A stretch of DNA of 64,000 nt from Paratrimastix pyriformis. Lineage: Eukaryota > Preaxostyla > Paratrimastigidae. A program made the translations under genes and the position numbers. The stretch covers positions 434,001 to 498,000 of the forward strand of contig JAPMOS010000003.1 of assembly GCA_027972325.1 (NCBI GenBank), in the 5' to 3' direction. Within the stretch, counting starts at the first letter, position 1, and the number at the start of each line of letters is the position of its first letter. Positions 45,139 through 55,900 of the stretch are shown one piece after another. The notes under the pieces are model-generated. The model was not told where the DNA came from. It searched no databases and worked only from the letters and a program-made list of their open reading frames with translations.

Positions 45139-48100
45139 CTACCGCTTCCAAGGCATGGCCACTTTCGTGTAATGCAGATACAAGAGATCGGGGTCGAAGC
45201 CGCCCTCGGCCGCCTGAAGCGAATCGGAAACAACATAAGAAACAAACCAAAGAAATGGAAGGCTGACCTCGCACCACGAGCCGACCCTGGCCCCACAGAG
45301 ACAGAAGAGGGGCCCCGGGCGGGAGTCGCTCCGCCCGATGGCGGCCGGTTTTCGGCGGACCAGCCTCACGTTGAACACCTGCAAAACCCCAAGCGTCCAC
45401 ACCAAGATAAAAAAAATTAAATTAAATCGGAGTGTGGATGATGCGGGAAGGAGTGGTGGAATGAGCCGGGGGGCGACCGACATCCTCGCGGCGGAAGCCC
45501 ACGAGCCCGTGCTGGATGGGGTGCCGCTGGCCGCAGGTCAGCGAAGGCTCTTGGCAGATCAACGCGTGACACTCCTACGTGGTGGTGAAGCAGCCAGTCA
45601 TGAACGAGGGGATCGCGCGCCGCATCCCCCTCGCCGGCTCGCCCCGCGTGGTCGTCGTGGAGCCGGGTTCGCACCCCCACCTCCACCCCCACCCCCACCC
45701 CCAGGCGGGTGCCTTGGCGCCTGTGCGAGCCGGGGTGTGCGGGGCGGCGGCTGGGTGCCTGGTGCTGGGCCCGGGGCGGTCCCCCCGACGTTACCCACAG
45801 GTCATGAGACACCGACCTTGCAAAGGAGGCCCTTCTTGGGGTCGGGTCGCTCCACCCGGGAGGAGGAGGCCATCTCCTTGAGGGCCAGCTGGGCCTCCCG
45901 CCGTCGGATGGTGAGCAGCAGGCTATCTACAGAGGGGCTGCCATCCCGGGGAGTCGCCACTGCAGCCCGCGGGGGGAGGGCCGCGGGGCGGGGAAGCGAC
46001 TGGCCGGAGGGGGTTGCGCACGGGGTCACGGAGCGCGGGGTCCGGAAGACATCCTCGGCGGGGGGCGACAGATTGCGGATGGGCGCCGGGAATGGAGACC
46101 GGCGCCGGGTGGGTGCGGGCGGCCGACCCAGGGGCGGCGGCTGCGGCGCGAGCGGGGGCAGATCGTCATCGGGCGCATCCCATGTCTCCTGCACTTGCAC
46201 TCCTTGCGGCTGCTGCTGCTGCTGCTGCTGTTGCTGGGACTCGATCAGGGCAGCGGCATGGAGCGCCTGCCGCTCGGCCCATTCCTCGAGCCGCTCCATG
46301 CGTGCCGTGGACGTGCGGCCGTCCTCGCCCCCAAAGAGCACAAGCGGCGGCGCCTCGGGCGCCGGGTCGCGGGGGGCCGACGGGGGCGAGACCACCCGGG
46401 TGGTCACGGCCCATCCTGGCTTAGGGGTCGGGCTTGATCCGGTGGGGATCCGGGGCCGGGCCGTGGATGATGCCGGGGTGGACGAGGCTGGGATGGGTGA
46501 TGATGATGCGGGCAGGGGGGCGCTTGGGGACGGGGCGGGGTAGGGCTTGGGCGAGCGGCGGGGTGAGGCGCTCAGCGGGCGGCCCGGCGAGCGGTTGCGG
46601 AAGTGCAGCGGCGGGTGGGCGACGGGCCCGGGGCGGGTGGGCAGAGCCGGTAGGTCGGCCATCATCCCCCGGTGGCGGCAGGGGGATGGGGTCGAGGCCG
46701 CCAGCGGCTGGAACCCGTTGCTGGCGGCCTGCAGGTCGCCGATGGCCCAGGGCCGGTCGGGCTGCGGGGCGAGCGGGTCGGCGGCGAGGGCAAACGAGGG
46801 CGGCTCGTCGATGGTGAGCAGGGCCGAGGGCGAGGGCAGGGCCGAGCAGGAGGGGGCGGTGCACTCGGCGCCGCCGCATGGCGGGGGCGAGAGCGGGGCC
46901 TGCGGGAGCGGGGCACTGGCCGCCGAGGAGCACGTCGAGACGGGCGGGGTGCCGTCGTGGGGCATCTGCATGGGGCCCTCCGAGGTGCCCGACCGGGGCG
47001 AGCCGGGCGGCCGGCGGGCCTCGTCTAGCAGCAGCAGGCCCGTCGATGGGCACGGGGAGGCCGCAAAGGCGGGGGGCAGCTCGGTCACCAGGTCGTCCAC
47101 GCTGAGCGGCGGCGGCGCCTGGCTGGGCAGGGGCATGCTGCTGCTACTGGGACGGGGCGGCGAGGCCCGGAGGGGCGAGCGGTCGCCGCTGCTGCCCAGC
47201 CTGGGTGAGGAGGCCGTGGCAGATGTGGTGGCGGGGCATGCTAGGGGAGGCAGAGACGGGGAGAGAGCACCACCTGCCGGACCCTCTCTCGGGCTTCCCG
47301 TCCCGGGCCGCTCCCCTGTGGTGGTGGTGGCGGCGGCGGCGGTGGCGGCAGTGGTGGCGGCAGTGGTGGCGGCGGTGGCGGCGGCGGGGGAGCCTGCCAT
47401 ATGGCGGGTGTAGTGCTCTCGAACCAGGCGCCGCTGGGCGTCCAGGGCGGGGTCAGGGCCGCTCGTATTGAATCGCAACACGGCCTGCTGGGGCAGGGGG
47501 GCCGAGGACGCCGGCGATCGGACGCATGTCGTCTCGGCAGGGCGGGGTGGGGTGGGTGTGGTGGTGGCGGAGGGTCGGCTGCCGGCGGGTGGCGGGGTGG
47601 TGGCGGCGGGGTGGCGCCCGGGGGATGGAGACCGGGCCCGGGTGATGGTGTGCAGCCGGTGGGGCGGCCGCGTGATCACGGCCACCGTCAGCTCGGGCTC
47701 CTCCAGGGTGGGATAGCCCGGGTGGGGTGTGGGCTGGGGGATGTCCCGCGCCGGGGTGAGTGCCCCTCCGAAGGGCGACTGCGGCGCGAGGTTCTCGATG
47801 ACGCGGCTCCCCCCGCCACGGCCCTCGCTGGGAAGGCGTGGCGGGGAGCGCTGATGGGGGGTGCTGGTGGCGTGGGTGGGGTTGGGCAGGGGCGAGGAGT
47901 CGAACCCGAAGTGGGCGCTCAGGAAGGATTGCAGGGCGGGCAGAAAGGGTGTCCGCAGGGCGGGCAGGGCCAAAGGCCGCAGGGCCGCCGGGACCTGGCC
48001 GGGACCCGTGACCTGAAGGAGGTTCAGCGCACGGGCAAGGTCGCCATCTGTGCGGGTGAGAGGATGGTGGATGTGACCGACGGGGGGAGCGACAAAACCA

Positions 48101-48551
48101 AACCTGCTTGCGCGAGTGGTTGTATGCACTGCCCTGCCAACATGGCCTTCTCCTGGGCGGTGGGGAGCACCTCACCCCGGCGTTGAATCTCAACCAGAAC
48201 CTGACGGGCCGCGGTCAGCGGTCCCACCAGCGTGGCGCGGCAATGATCGGCGCCAGAGACTTTTGGGAGAAAAATTGTGCAGCCGTGGAAAAGGACTGGG
48301 CGACGGACTTTGGTCCTGGGCAATCTGTTGGTAGTCGGCCATGATAACACGAAGGCGTTCATCGATGAGAGCATGCATTTGGTTGGCCCACCCTTGGGCG
48401 TTGCGGCACGCTTCTTCGTAGGCGTGCTAAAACCGCCGTTCATTGTGGGCATTTCAAAAAGAAAGGCGCGGACCTGAGTGGACTGGGCAACCTGATGCGC
48501 TTGTTGGAGGAGCGCCAGCGCAATCTTTCCGTTTGAATCCAGGAGAGCCAT
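45139..48551 (-). CDS. Unknown protein: helical N-terminus, disordered middle, C-terminal zinc module
   Basis: Starts MALLDSNGKIALALLQQ at 48551. Two further short exons add helical sequence (HAYEEACRNAQGWANQM and PLTAARQVLVEIQRRGEVL), then one of about 740 codons (48053 to about 45831) is mostly Pro/Ser/Thr-rich. The C-terminus is assembled from three exons: KKGLLCK joined to ECHALICQEPSLTCGQRHPI, then VFNVRLVRRKP with PLFCLCGARVGSWCE, and finally GGFDPDLLYLHYTKVAMPW (stop 45139). The CxxC...CLCG pairs and the strand that follows resemble zinc beta-tent/MSS4-like folds (Yippee/Mis18, RIG-I C-terminal domain), but no family is certain. Introns begin GTCCG, GTTTG, GTCGG and GTCAG. Function not assigned. 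Confidence 0.7.
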
Positions 48552-48919
48552 ACGATGATTGATATCGGCGCTGTACGACTAGTGACCAACGTGTCAGCGG
48601 CTGTCGAGGTGGGGATCAGCAGCAGACAAGGACAGCGCTCTCGGAAAGACAAGGGTCGGATGCAGGCGCTAGTTTCGAATTCACTTATGAAAAACCTTTG
48701 AAACCCCTACGGGAATCTGGAAGTCAGAAAAGGCAATGCCCGCTTGAAACGGAACGAGTTATTATTACGATCGGGACAATGCGACTGTCCTCATTTTGAA
48801 TCAGCGCAAAAGCCCCTTTTATGTTGGAGATCGGTTCAGGACCGACGCGATTCACTCCGAATCTGAACCAAGAATGCATGGAACTTGGCCTCTTTCCCCG
48901 TTCAAATCCTTCGGTTGTT
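48552..48919. other. Intergenic, 368 bp
   Basis: Between the start of the zinc-module gene (48551) and the stop of the F-box/GTPase gene (48920), both leftward. Lower GC than the genes. No convincing coding exon or RNA gene seen. Confidence 0.6.
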
Positions 48920-51900
48920 TTAATCGAAGGCAATTACTTTCCCCAGGGCCAGGGCAATGCGACCGTCGCGGATGAGGAAGACCCCTAGAATTTGGACAAA
49001 GTCGAGAATATGTTGAACCTTGACACAGACCGAAAGGCGACGAACGGGAAGTTGACAAAGGTGGTTGTACGAGACCCCCACGGGCCGGAGCCGCCGGATG
49101 GCCCGAGTAGGACCGATAGAGTTCCAGGAACAAGGGTTGATCTGCGAGGGGCAGTGGGCATCAGACACGACTTCTGGGTGGCGTACAGACTGAGCTGGAA
49201 CCGAACCAGGCCCCTTTCACCCGCTTTGAGGGCGTCGGGGCGGAACTGCCACTTGGTCGTGTCGTAGACCTCGTGTGTGCTTTTGGCGCACAGCTCGAGG
49301 AAGTCTGCAGTCAAGCGAAAAGCGTGGCACAGGGATGGTCATCGGATCTTGCTGTTCTTTCAGGCGGGGCAGCGCGCATGTCACAGCAAGGAGGCACAAA
49401 CCTGGCGAATGCCATCGGCTCTCCAACGAATCGCCCGTGGCCGTCGCCGCAGGCGTGACCGTCGCGGATGGGACCGGAGCCGTGGTCACGGGGGTGGGGA
49501 GCCCAACAGCGGCTGCGCTGCTGGCAGTCGCGGGGGCCGTTTCGGCGGGGTGGGCACGCAGCTTCCAGAGGATCTCGAGGACCTGGCAAACGGCCTGCCC
49601 GCCTTGCACGTGGATGAGGGGCTGGCAGCCCACGGGGAGGTCACCTGGGGAAACACAGACGACGGAGAGTCACCCTTTTCGACGGCCCCGAGCAGGAGGA
49701 GGCGCACGGACTGGGCGGTGTCGCGGTGGGTCGGACAACCACATCGGCGATGAAACTGGTATAGACGGGAGACAGCGGCGGGGTCGGGTCGATCAGGTGC
49801 GGCGGCAGCATCATGTGCCTGTGGGGTGTTGGTGGTAGAGATCAGGGTGTTGTTTGACGTTCTCCCCGCGAGGCATATCCCCCCATGGCACGGAATGCTG
49901 TGGGACGCGGACATTCCAACGAGGTTCGTGGGCATGACGGAGCCCAAGCTGGGGTCCGTGTCGAGGCCACCCACACACCCCGCCACGAAGAGATCTCGAA
50001 AACTCGGCCGGCGAAGGAAGGGGTCCAGAGAGTACCACCCCGTGAATGCCACCCGGCAGGCAAATGGATTCGCGGCCGAGTCTGGGGGTCGAAAAAGAGT
50101 CACGGGGGAAACAGCTTCCCGGCAAAGGCGGACCAGGGACGCAGCCCGCAAAGCGAATCTCGATGTCCGCCAGCTTGACTCCGACCAAGTCCCCGGGAAG
50201 GACGCTCGAGATGGGCTGGGCGGCGAATCGAATGAGCAGATGAAGAAGCCCCCAATGCAAGCGCGCAGACCTTGTGGTCCTGCTGGATGGCGGACACGGT
50301 ACCCCGGACCTCGGCGCAGACCCGCGCATGGCGGGTGAAGCGAGCCAGGTGGGTCTGGGCATAACCCCCCGTGCAGTTGAAGTGCATGTGCAGTGGGGTG
50401 GCGGGGGGCGGGTCCGTGCGATTGAGGGCGATGGTGGGCAGGCATGTCGAGCGCTGGATGTGGTGGAAGGCCCACTGGGGGTGCGGGTCGCCCATGATGC
50501 GGCAGGCAAGATCCCTGTGGATGCTGGCGCTGCGTGGCCGGGATGATGATGGGCGAAGAAGGAGCGAATGAGTTCCCAGGTGCGGGGGAGGGGAGGGAGG
50601 GATGACTGACCCCGAGAAGCGGAGTTTCTGGCCCACACGCAGTTCACCCGATCGCACCATGCCGATCAGAATGTATCGCGCCCAGACGGTGGTCTGTAAC
50701 GGTTCCAAGGAAACTCAGGACGGGAGATCGAAGGGGGAGCGCAGACGTGGCACTGGAACCTGAGCTCCTCCATGATGGGGGCCTCGTATGGGCGGACCAT
50801 GGGGCCCTGGGTCTCGGAGTCGACCTGGCCCATGCGGGACAGGACCGCGTCCATCACCGACGGCCCGTGGTACCTGTCGCCACGGTCGGGTGTGGACGGG
50901 GACAAGGAAACACAGCAGACCAAGGGCAGAGGTTGTGCACCGAGGTGAGGTTTTCTCCCATGAAGGCCGAGATGGGGATGATGGGGATGATGTGGTCGTC
51001 GAGGGGGCCGAAGCTGAGCTGGGCCGCAGGGCAGTACCGCCGCACGAGGCGATCCAGGTGCTATGGGTGGGGGTGGGGGTGAGGGAGGAGGGATGGAGAG
51101 GGGATGGGGAAGAATGATGTGGAGTGAAGACAGGAGAGTTGAGGGAGTCAGGGGATGAGGGAGTCAGGGGATGAGGGAGTCAGGGGATGAGGGAGTCAGG
51201 GGATGAGGGAGTCAGGGGATGAGGGAGTCAGGGGATGAGGGAGTCAGGGTCAGGGGAAGAGTGAGGTCAGAAGGAGAAGGGCAGACTTCCTGCACCTCGA
51301 AGAAGCGCTGCTGCTGCTTGGCGACATCATGGCCGAAAATGGCCGGGTCGTCCAGCTTGTTGACGGCCACAATCAGCGGCGGGGCTCTGCGATCAGAGTG
51401 AAGCGAATTGAGTGGAAGCCAATCGAGAGTGCTCGGCCCGCCGCCAGCGCCCCGACTCGCACTGTGCAGGCTGCGTACAGACAGTCCACGGCGAATGGCC
51501 ATTTGATGGTGGATATTGGTGGCGAAAGAGGCCATCAGATGGACCGGGACGGAGCCCTGGTCGACTGCAAGTTCAGCGGGCACAGAGGCATCGACCACCA
51601 GAATGTGGACGTCGGCCTGTGAAGGGGGCGCGGTGTGTTCAAGTCGCCCCCAACTCAACAGACATACGAAAGGGAGCGGAGCGCCGTCTGAAGAAAATCG
51701 CGATGTCCAGGGAGGTCGATCAACGCTGCTGTGAGACCCTCGGCCAATTGGAGGGGTTTCGTCCACCCGCCTTCAATGGTGACCCCGCGCTCCCGTTCGC
51801 ACTTGAGCCTGTCGAAATGCCAGGCATACTTGAAACTTTCCTTATACCACTCTTTGGCTTTGACTCGATAACCCTCAAGAGTTTTCGGGTCGAGCTCTCC

Positions 51901-52211
51901 GATGTTAAACATCAAATGTCCGAGCAACGTGCTGACCAAGCAATCGAGAACGGGGGAGAAATTCAAAACTGACCTCTTTCCGCAATCGACATGTCCTAGC
52001 ATTGCCACGTTGACGTGGACATCCTTAGGGCGGGTCCGGAGCCCAATTCTGAGGAACCTTTTTGAAACTTTTCTGAATGAAATATGACGGTTAAGTGGAA
52101 TTTTGAAGCAACGAACTTCGCAACGTTATGAGAATTGCGAGAAAGATGATAAAAAATTAGGCAGATGAGTTCGTCTGGCAAAAGGTCGAAGAGGTTCGTT
52201 CCCCCGTCCAT
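48920..52211 (-). CDS. F-box domain fused to an eEF1A/HBS1/eRF3-like translational GTPase
   Basis: Exon 1 (52211-52117) codes MDGGTNLFDLLPDELICLIF and YHLSRNSHNVA. A 44-nt intron (52116-52073, GTTCG...CAG) joins it to KKVSKRFLRIGLRTRP, completing an F-box that ends in VSKRF. The same exon (52072-51974) runs directly into KDVHVNVAMLGHVDCGK, and exon 3 (51931-51664) supplies the P-loop Ser (GKST). G-motifs: G1 GHVDCGKS, switch I near CERERGVTIE, G3 DLPGHRDF, G4 NKLD (~51345), G5 ISAFMGENL (~50980). CPWYHGPSVMDAV marks the end of the G domain. Domains 2 and 3 are divergent: SGELRVGQKL, VLPGDLVGVKL, PLIHVQGGQA and a C-terminal FLIRDGRIALALGKVIAFD (TAA at 48920). A role in translation quality control or regulated degradation would fit but is unproven. 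About 12 introns, mostly GTCNG. Confidence 0.85.
51143..51252. repeat. 16-bp tandem repeat in F-box/GTPase intron
   Basis: About seven perfect copies of GAGTCAGGGGATGAGG with no spacers. They lie in the intron between the exon ending FFEVQE and the exon starting HLDRLVRRY. Confidence 0.9.
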
Positions 52212-52563
52212 TCCTCAACACCGGCGTCTGTGTTCTTCACCCCGGCTGCATTCATTCGCTTTCCCACGCCGGCTTTTTTCCATCGCCCAGGCCCACCTCG
52301 CTCCCTCATCTCCCTTCAGTCCTCCTCCTCCCCTTCGGGAACCAAATTGGACTCCATCCGCAAACCCCACAGGCCCAGGGCCGGAGCACGGCGCCAACTT
52401 TTCAGAACAGCTGTTCGAAGGAAAGGCTGGCTCGATTCGCAGGGCAAACACGAAAAATGAGGGGAGAGAAAAGCGCAATGTGGCGGAGGGGGAGGGGAAA
52501 GGGAGTCGAGAAAATGTCGTTCCGAAGACGACCCGGAATGGAGAATGGAGAGATGGGGAGGGA
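52212..52563. other. Intergenic, 352 bp
   Basis: Holds the promoter of the F-box/GTPase gene (start 52211) and the 3' flank of RPB10 (stop 52564), both leftward. A/G-rich at 52440-52560. Open frames here lack family resemblance. Confidence 0.55.
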
Positions 52564-52944
52564 CTATGTTGGGCGCTCCTGTTGGCTGCGAGTGTAAGCT
52601 ATACGGAAGATTGGAGATGATGAATATGGCAGGGAGAGGAACAGACGGTTATAGTTCAGAAGTTTCTCGATGATATCTACGTGCGTGAGAAGCATACGGC
52701 GGCAGCAGTACCGGGTCAAGCCAAGCTCGTCAAGTGCAACACTGGGAATGTGTAGTGGTGAGGGACAGTGGAGTCGGGACAGACCCCTCGGACTTATCCT
52801 GCTGGAGGAGGTTAGTAAACGCCTCCCATTTGTTACCGATCACTTTGCCGCAGGTAAAGCAGCGAACAGGAATAATCTACAAAAAAACGAAGAGGACACC
52901 AAGAGTTCAGCGAACCACCGTGAGCAAGAATCAAAGGGGACCAT
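52564..52944 (-). CDS. RPB10: RNA polymerases I/II/III common subunit RPB10
   Basis: Small zinc-binding subunit shared by all three nuclear RNA polymerases, needed for assembly with RPB3/RPB11. Four exons give 74 residues in a perfect frame: 52944-52942 (ATG only), 52876-52785, 52741-52647 and 52598-52564. The product is [18 protein letters not shown], then [20 protein letters not shown] and IIEKLLNY. The atypical CxxC...CC zinc site is intact. Introns start GTCCC (52941), GTCTG (52784) and GTCTG (52646). The C-terminal [10 protein letters not shown] extension is unusual but short. ATG 52944 is inferred because the conserved second residue follows a TAG acceptor directly. Confidence 0.92.
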
Positions 52945-52980
52945 TTGTCGAGTTTGCCCAGGTCAGCCCACCTATTACCC
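52945..52980. promoter_or_regulatory. 36-bp divergent start-to-start region
   Basis: The inferred ATG of RPB10 (52944, leftward) and the ATG of the next gene (52981, rightward) are only 36 bp apart. Any core promoter must be shared or lie inside coding or intron DNA. No TATA-like box recognised. Confidence 0.5.
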
Positions 52981-55900
52981 ATGGAACGGGCAGCTGCCAA
53001 GCCGAGGACATTTGGCAAGCACAGCCCTGTCCGAGCGAATCACAAGATTATTGTAACGATGCCCAAGGGTCAGTTCAATTTTTAGGATTTCTTGCATTCC
53101 TTTCATTGTTTTGCATATCGGCCCACCGTAGCTGTGGCGTCGCCGCGTTCGGAAGGGTTAACTCCAAAGGCTAAGCCACCAGCATCTAAATATTCGTTCG
53201 GACTTTCCCATATTCCGGGTGCTTCTTCTGGTGTGGCACCAGCATCATTGGGCGGGCCTTCGATCAAGGGTTCTCGGGTCAGCAAGTTTGGGCCAAATGT
53301 CGAGGTGTGCTTTCATTTTTTCGTAACAACGGTCAATTTCACAATTTTCTGAATTTCTCAATGCTCAGGTTAATGAGCGCGTCCGAGGGGTGACTGCGAA
53401 CCCTCCTGCATCTCCGAACGCTTCCGGTTCCGTTCCTCATTCTCACGGGTTCCCACCATCACCAGACCTGTCCAGTCTGTTCGATTTTTTCCCCATTACT
53501 CTGATGATTCTGGTTTCTTTTCCTCTTGGGGGGTTTTTTTTTTCCGGCTGCGTTGCAGCTCCCATTTCGACTTCCCCCCTCCCTATGGTCCCCTCCCGCC
53601 GGATCTGTGACGCATGGGCTCAGGTTCGTGTTCTTGTCCCGTTTTCGGCTCCATCTCCCCCACCACCACCAGACGGCCTCCGATGCCCAAACCCAGACGA
53701 GCCCGCGCGACACGTCTGCTTCACCACTAGAGACATCCCATTATATTTTTTGGTATGTCCCACCAGGCCCGATCATCTCCTCGACATGCAGCAGCCCCTC
53801 ACGCCCAGCTCAGCCGAGGAGTCTCCCTCCCCGCCGGCCGGGGGTATGGCCCCCCTGGGCACCATGTACCTGCACTCCCGCACGACCCCGCCCCCAGGTG
53901 CTCGCCGGTCGACCTCCGTCCAGCCGGCCACGCCCTCCACCCCGGGCCTAGTCGCCCGGGGCGCCAAGCCGCCCATGATGGTGGCAGCGGCTACCTCCGT
54001 GGGTCGCGGCGGCAAACAGCTGCTGAGCGCTGAGACCGGTCTGGGGACCTCCCGTTCCGCTCCCGGTTTGACCACCGAGAGGTTGTGTTCCGGAACGCAC
54101 GCCGATTGCTCATGGTGCATGCTGTTCATCCAACAATGACGATGGTCTCGCGACTGGGGGGCCGGGGGGGCTGCGCCTGTGATGGCGGTGGTTTCACAGG
54201 TTGCACGCCGCCCGGCATGGCATCGGCCGCCACCTCCCCGCCCCCCCTGCGCGACCTGGCGCCCCTCGGGACCTTTGCCCGGTCGGCCTGGGGCACCGAG
54301 GCCGCCCAGCAGCTTCAGTCCCCGCAGCCCATGTCCACCCAGCCCCTCCCCACCATGGCCCACCAGGCCCCCCAGCCGAGCGAGCCCGCGACCCCGCCCC
54401 AGCACCGCCGGGCCCACTCGTGTGACACGTCGGCCCTGTTTGGGCCGGCCCGCGAGGGCAACCTCGAAGAGGTCCGGCCCGCCCCCTGTCCTCCTGTCCT
54501 GGTTGGTGGGTGGGTGATGGGGGAGGAGGTGGGAATTGGGGTTTTTTTCCCCCCCCGGCCGCCCCCGTCATCCCGATCTTCGCTCCGCCTGCCCATGCGC
54601 AGCGCCTGCCCAGCAGCTCGGAGCAGAAGCGCCAGCTGGACCTGATCGCGGCCTCCATCCAGCAGCGCTCGTACGCCCTGCCCCTGTCCCCACTGCCCAT
54701 GGGGGTGCCCCCCGCCAGCCCCGTCCCCAGCTCGCCCACCCCGCAGGCCTCGCCGGGCCTCTCGGTGGCCACCACCACCACCGACCTCGCCCAGGCGGCC
54801 TCGGGGCCCTTCAGCCTGCAGCGGCGCCCCATCAGCGTGGCGGCCTCCTCGTCGGCCGAGCTGCCCACCATGAGCGCCAGCATGCTCCCCCAGCTGCCCC
54901 CGCCCGGCCACCCGGGGGCCCCCTCGCCCGCCACCCTCCTGCTGAGCACCGCCCAGGCCACCCGGCCCTCCTCGCTGAGCCCGTTCTTCTTCGGGGCCCC
55001 CACACCCGCCGCCTACCCCGGTCCGGCCGCCCGCCCGCCCCCACCGCGTGCATGTCTGACGGCGGGGACGCCACGATGATGTTGATGGTGGTGGTGGCGG
55101 CGATGTTGATGTTGACGTTCCCCCCCCCCCCCCCCCCCCCCCCCACCTCCCAACCCCAGCGCCGACCCCCGTGGCGGGCCGGGTCCACCCGCACCCCTTC
55201 GCCAGCTCGCCCGTGCCGCTGATCAGCATGCCCCAGATCCGCACCATGGCCACGGACGCCCTGGTGTGCTGCCCGGAACCCTCCTCCGCCCGGGTCGACA
55301 CAGCATCCACCCCCGCCCAGGCCCAGCCCCAGCGGCCCCAGGCCCAGCCCCAGGGGGCCCCGCAGCAGCAGGCGCCCCAGCAGCCCCTCCAGCAGCAGGC
55401 CCCAGCAAGCCGCCCTCGGCCGGGTTGCCCGCGCAGTGCAGCGTGGGCGTGGGCAGCAGCCCGGCCATGATGATGGGGCTGCCGCCGGGGATGCAGCCGC
55501 TCGACCAGCTGGGCCTCATCGCCCTCAAGGTCGGCATGCCCCCCCCCCCCCCCCCCGAGCATCAGCATCAGCATCAGCATCAGCATCAGCATCATCAGCA
55601 TCATCAGCATCAGCATCATTGTCGCCGTCATCATTCTGTCCGCTCTCTTCCTGCAGCGGGACGAGCTGTTGGCCCGGGGGGATGCCGTCCTGGTGCAGGA
55701 GCACGACGCCATCATCGCCCGGGCCCTGGCCGAGCTGCGGATCCTCTACGAACGCTCTGCCCCCGCCACCAACAGGGTCCGTGCCCCCACCCACCCACCC
55801 ACCCACCCACCCCCGTCCCATGCCAGCTGACTGTGTTCCTCATGATCTCGTTGTTACTCTGGCTGTTGTGGTTCGTTTGTTTTTGCGATTCCAGCCGCTT

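Noticed and set aside
45560-45600. In-frame TAG in the zinc-module gene, suggesting TAG reassigned to Gln
   Set aside because: The TAG is better read as the end of a 3' splice site; joining LLCK to ECHALIC removes it, and TAG serves as a normal stop at 29704 and in RPB10.
48552-48919. Possible extra small gene in the minus-strand open frames here
   Set aside because: Short frames without family resemblance or good splice signals; more likely UTR and promoter.
51143-51252. Regular 16-bp repeats that could suggest a CRISPR array
   Set aside because: Units are directly adjacent with no spacers, inside a eukaryotic intron. The same holds for 427-533.
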